Shown: positions 60,276-64,000 of the stretch, piece by piece
Layout: each line of letters begins with the position of its first letter
Numbering within the stretch: position 1 is the first letter of the stretch
DNA from: Neurospora tetraspora
Lineage: Eukaryota; Ascomycota; Sordariomycetes; Sordariales; Sordariaceae
Length of the DNA stretch: 64,000 nucleotides
Assembly: GCF_033439725.1 (NCBI RefSeq)
Contig: NW_026944385.1
Location: 3,939,001 to 4,003,000 of the forward strand
Direction of reading: 5' to 3'
The notes under the pieces: model-generated
The model's database searches: none
The model's input: the letters and a program-made list of their open reading frames with translations, nothing else
What the model was told of the DNA's origin: nothing
Made by a program: the position numbers and the translations under genes

Positions 60276-63200
60276 ATGTCCATCACCAACGGTCAGCATG
60301 CCTGGCCTCCGCCCTCGACCGCCGCCCACATGAACGGCATCAGGGCCATGCACCACCTCAGCCAGGACGATGGGCCCCCGCGAACCCAGACTCCCTTTGA
60401 TAATTCCACCGCCTTGATGCCTGAGGCACCCTCATCCGACCCCGACGACGACCATCGCCGCTCCCACTTCGTCGACAAGTACCACAAGGCCGACGAGCGG
60501 ATCGCGCTGCTGTTCGCCGATGACGGCTCCTACAACATTCCCGTGATAGCCGCCTTGAAGCGCGCCCCGACTCCCCCCATACCCCTGCTCCCTCCCACGA
60601 CCGATCACGCGCCGATCCAGGAGCCCCCCCGCAAAAAAGCGAAGCGCGTCATCGACGAGGACGACTACGGCGACGACGACGACGAAGACGAGGACCAAGA
60701 AAGCGACCACCCCGTCACGACTGATGGCAAACTAGACACACAACTAACATCCAAGCATTCCGCCAACGATGCCGCGGCTCGGGCACTCCTCTCCCCGTCC
60801 AAGTCCGGCAGCTCCCCCGTACACTCCATACCCTCGCCAGGGCGCCAGGCAGATCGTCACACAGCCAAAGAAGATGGACCGCAACCCCAGGCAAAGTCCT
60901 CCGAGGATGCGCTCAGGGAATTGGAGGCGGCGCGCAATGCGACCGAGGAGGCGGCCAAGCGCGGATTTCACACCCTCTTTTACACGCTCGAGAACGACAG
61001 GACAGCAATGCTCGAACAACAACAACTGGAGGAATCCGAGAAGCAACTACAAGCAGAGATGGACAAGTCGGGACAAACCAACCACAGCCAAGGAGCTCCC
61101 AGCCAGAACAACCACGGCTCCCTTAGCAGTGCCAACCTCGGCGCTTCAAGTCTTACCCTAAAACACTTGATTGCCCGAATAGACATGAAGCGCGACCGCG
61201 TGCAGGCATCGGACGCTGAACTACGGTCGCTTATGAACGAGGTTCGCAAGAACAGGAGTAAATGGGCTAGCGAGGAAAATGTCGGCCAGGAAGAGTTGTA
61301 CGAGGCACTGGACAAGGTCTTGACCGAGCTTAAGGCGCACACCGAGTACTCAACTCCCTTTTTGACCAAAGTGAACAAACGTGATGCGCACGACTATTAT
61401 AACAGTGAGTTTTTGGGGATACCGTATGGAAGACTCGTTCGCCCAGTTTAGGCTAACACCGTGGTCAGTCATCAAACAACCAATGGACCTGGGTACAATG
61501 GCCAAAAGACTCAAGACTCTCCATTACAAGTCCAAGGCCGAGTTCGTCACAGACCTTAACTTGATCTGGGATAACTGTCTTCGGTACAATCAAGACTTGG
61601 CCAATCCCCTCCGCCGGATGGCCAATGGCATGCGCAAAGAGGCCGAGAAACTAATCCCCCTAATACCGGACATCGTGATCAGGCCCAGGGCAGAGGTCGA
61701 AGCTGAGGAACGCCGAAAACAAAACGGTGGCGAGGACGAAGCTGGCGATGATAGTGACGACGAGCCAATAATGTCATCCCGTGGACGGAAGGCTGGTACC
61801 AAAGGGACCAACAAGTCACGAAAAGCACCAACAGACCAAAAAGAAGGGACACCAAGCGTCGACCAAAAACCGATATTGCAACTCAACGGTATCCTAGCCA
61901 AATCTCACAGAGAGGGCTCCGAGGTCGACGGCAGCAATGGCTTTGGGACGCCTATCGGCAGTTCCCTTACACCCAGCAACATGAATGGTGGACACTCGGG
62001 GATCAGCAATGCGGATGCCATGGAGCTTGATGGGCCATCACTCAACGGAATGGCCTTGAATCATGCATTCAGGGAAGCAGAGGAACAGGCGTACGAGGAC
62101 GAAGAGTACAAGATCTGGAAACAAGTCACAAAAAAGGATCGTGCTCTTGTGGCGAAGGAGCGTTTCCAGTTGTTCAAAGACAACAAGCTAAATCCGGATG
62201 AGCCTGCACTATTGCGAACCAAAGCCGGGATGCGCCGATTTCTGAAGTCTCGCAAAGAGGCAGAGGCCATGGGCGTGATCACCTCACAAGGTGATGCTCC
62301 TGGTAGTGGAGATGGAAACAAGGTGGCCGAGACATTAGCCCAGGGAATGGAGGCTGAGACTATTCGGAATCTCCCCGCCTATTACGAACCCCAAACCATC
62401 ATACCCGATATTCCACCAAAGCTACAATGGGTCGAGGATGGCGAGGGACAAGTCATCAACCAGCATGAAGAGTTCCTCCGGCTCGTTCCTCCTGGTCAAT
62501 TCACCGCCCCTGAAAGTCGGCTGACCAAGAAGTTCGATGCCAACATTCGACAAATGCAAGAGACCCGCAAACTGTGCTCCAAGATCAGCGTCATCAAGCA
62601 GATGCAGATCCAGACTCAGGTAAGTTTTGCGGGGACAATCAAGCGTGATGATTATCTTCGTGGCTTAGACGCTGACATTGGAATAGGTGTATACGAATCA
62701 GTTCCCTAAATATAACCCGGAGCCGATGGTGGAAGCCGATATCGAGCCCACCTTTCTCGCCGGCGAAGGTCCCGTCATGGCCCCCGAGGTGTGCAGGGCG
62801 GCATTACAACGATCCGTTGCCAAGATTTTCTACCATGCGGGCTTTGAGGAACTGCAGCCCTCTGCCCTGGATACGATAACCGACATTGCCGGCGACTACT
62901 TTCAGAAGATCGTCCGGTCATACAACGTATACCGTGAAGCTGAGTGGAAGGAGGCGCCGCCTGCATGGAAGGAAAGGGGGGTAAACTACGTGCCCAGATT
63001 CACGAATGAAGAGGTCCTCTTGCACACTTTGAGCGAAAGTGGCATCGAACTGGACGCGCTACAGGCCTACGCCAAGGACGATATCGACCGCCTGGGCAAC
63101 AAGCTCACCCAGATCCACGATCGGATGAAGGCGCATCTTGCTGACCTACTGCGGCCGGCACTTACTGACAATAATGGTGACGGGTCAGGATCGTTCGAAG

Positions 63201-63901
63201 ACGGCAGCGAGCAGTTCGTAGGAGGCGACTTCGCGGAGGAACTCGGCGATGACTTCTTCGGCTTCAAGGCCCTCGGTCTCGACCGCGAGCTGGGTCTCGA
63301 GATGCTTTCGGTGCCACTGCACCTGCTGCAATCGAGGGTCAGAAACCAATACCAGATGCAGGCCTCGACAACCGGCCAAGCGACAACCGACCTCTTCGAG
63401 CAGCTCCCGCCTGCCGAGCCGGTCACCAAGGAAAGCATCCAAGAAGAAATCGGCCTGGTTAAGAACTTCTTCCTCGCCAAGCTGCACGCCAACAACGATC
63501 AGCCGCTCGTGGAAGACGAAGACCTGCCCGTCAAGCAGAGGAAGCCGCGTCCCCGTCTGGCCGCCAGCGGCAAGATCACCGCGCCCGCAAAGCGCCCGCT
63601 CAGAGAGCAGATCGCCGCGGCAAAGAAGAGGAAGAAGGAGGCTATGGCGGGCGCCAATGCCTCCCCAGAGAAGGCGGGGGCGGTCGCGGGTGGTACACCC
63701 TCCAAGAAGGCCAAGACCGGACATAACATGGTCAATGGTATGGGCGCCGCAGGAGGGCCACAAGGAGGAGCTGGTGGACTGGTTGCTCCGCCCATGGAAA
63801 GAATGGGCAGCGTCAATAGCCAGACGAACGCGAGCATCACGGATAAAGATGATGCGGGGGCTATGGGGATGATGAGCCCGGAGAGTTTTGAGCAGAAGTG
63901 A
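60276..63901 (+). CDS. SAGA complex subunit Spt7 (bromodomain and histone-fold protein)
   Basis: Core subunit of the SAGA transcriptional coactivator. Three exons: 60276-61404, 61469-62619 and 62687-63901, giving 1164 residues, within the range of fungal Spt7. The first intron interrupts the bromodomain: [35 protein letters not shown] before it and [42 protein letters not shown] after it (~340-420), with the acetyl-lysine Asn in RYNQ. The region ~600-700 has the Spt7-typical [15 protein letters not shown]. The exon 3 histone fold (~794-930) reads [48 protein letters not shown] and pairs with an Ada1-type partner. Lys/Ala-rich C-terminal end. Acidic low-complexity DDDDED stretch at ~130. Start ATG at 60276. 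Confidence 0.93.
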
Positions 63902-64000
63902 AAGTGGAAAGGAAGTGAGGATCATTAATGGAGGTTGCTTGGGGGGCTCGTTGATATACGAGATTGGGAAACAGGAAACAGACGACGGGATGATGGATGG
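63902..64000. other. spt7 3' flank to window end
   Basis: 99 bp, expected 3' UTR. Nothing else seen. Confidence 0.6.

Overview
This window is from a filamentous ascomycete of the Neurospora/Sordaria group (Sordariaceae). Several genes are recognisable at near-identity to what I know from Neurospora crassa: the circadian clock gene frequency (frq), vacuolar protease A (pep-4) and cytosolic serine hydroxymethyltransferase (for), which lie together on N. crassa linkage group VII. Genes have short introns (about 50-280 bp) with GT..AG ends, coding DNA is GC-rich, and the repeats are AT-rich and full of C-to-T/G-to-A changes, as left by repeat-induced point mutation (RIP). FRQ differs at many positions from the N. 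crassa protein I remember, so this may be another Neurospora or Sordaria species or strain; I cannot name it.

Layout. 1-9.3 kb: prefoldin subunit 3 and frq (both minus strand), with the long frq leader and promoter, including a recognisable distal Clock box and a proximal GATCGA pair. 9.3-16.5 kb: gene-poor DNA holding three small repeat structures: a 434-bp unit with 127-bp terminal direct repeats, and a head-to-head pair of ~395-bp inverted-repeat elements. 16.5-32.4 kb: housekeeping genes (RCC1/Fmp25-like, COG3, YMC-type mitochondrial carrier, RINT1/TIP20, RMND1/Mrx10-type DUF155 protein, an Rsc58-like chromatin protein). 33.4-36.5 kb: a RIP-destroyed pogo/Fot1-type DNA transposon with terminal inverted repeats. 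36.9-41.9 kb: pep-4 and for.

43.2-51.6 kb is the most unusual part: a tandem array, all on the plus strand, of six intact small genes, one pseudogene and one gene fragment that I do not recognise as any described family. The proteins (176-228 aa) share an N-terminal MS-x-(N/D)-Q signature, a W-x-x-FF block, an L(T)AYD-like block and an LGF...(M)xW block. Each copy is preceded by a ~110-bp non-coding element built around TGTTGGT...ACCAACA. The array shows a chimeric gene, a lost start codon, a premature stop and an inverted duplication, so it is evolving by unequal exchange and decay.

51.9-64 kb: LETM1-like protein, RidA/YjgF-family protein, ferric-reductase-like NADPH oxidase family protein, VanZ-domain protein, and SAGA subunit Spt7. 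Intron positions were read by eye from splice consensus, frame continuity and family conservation; no alignments or transcript data were available.
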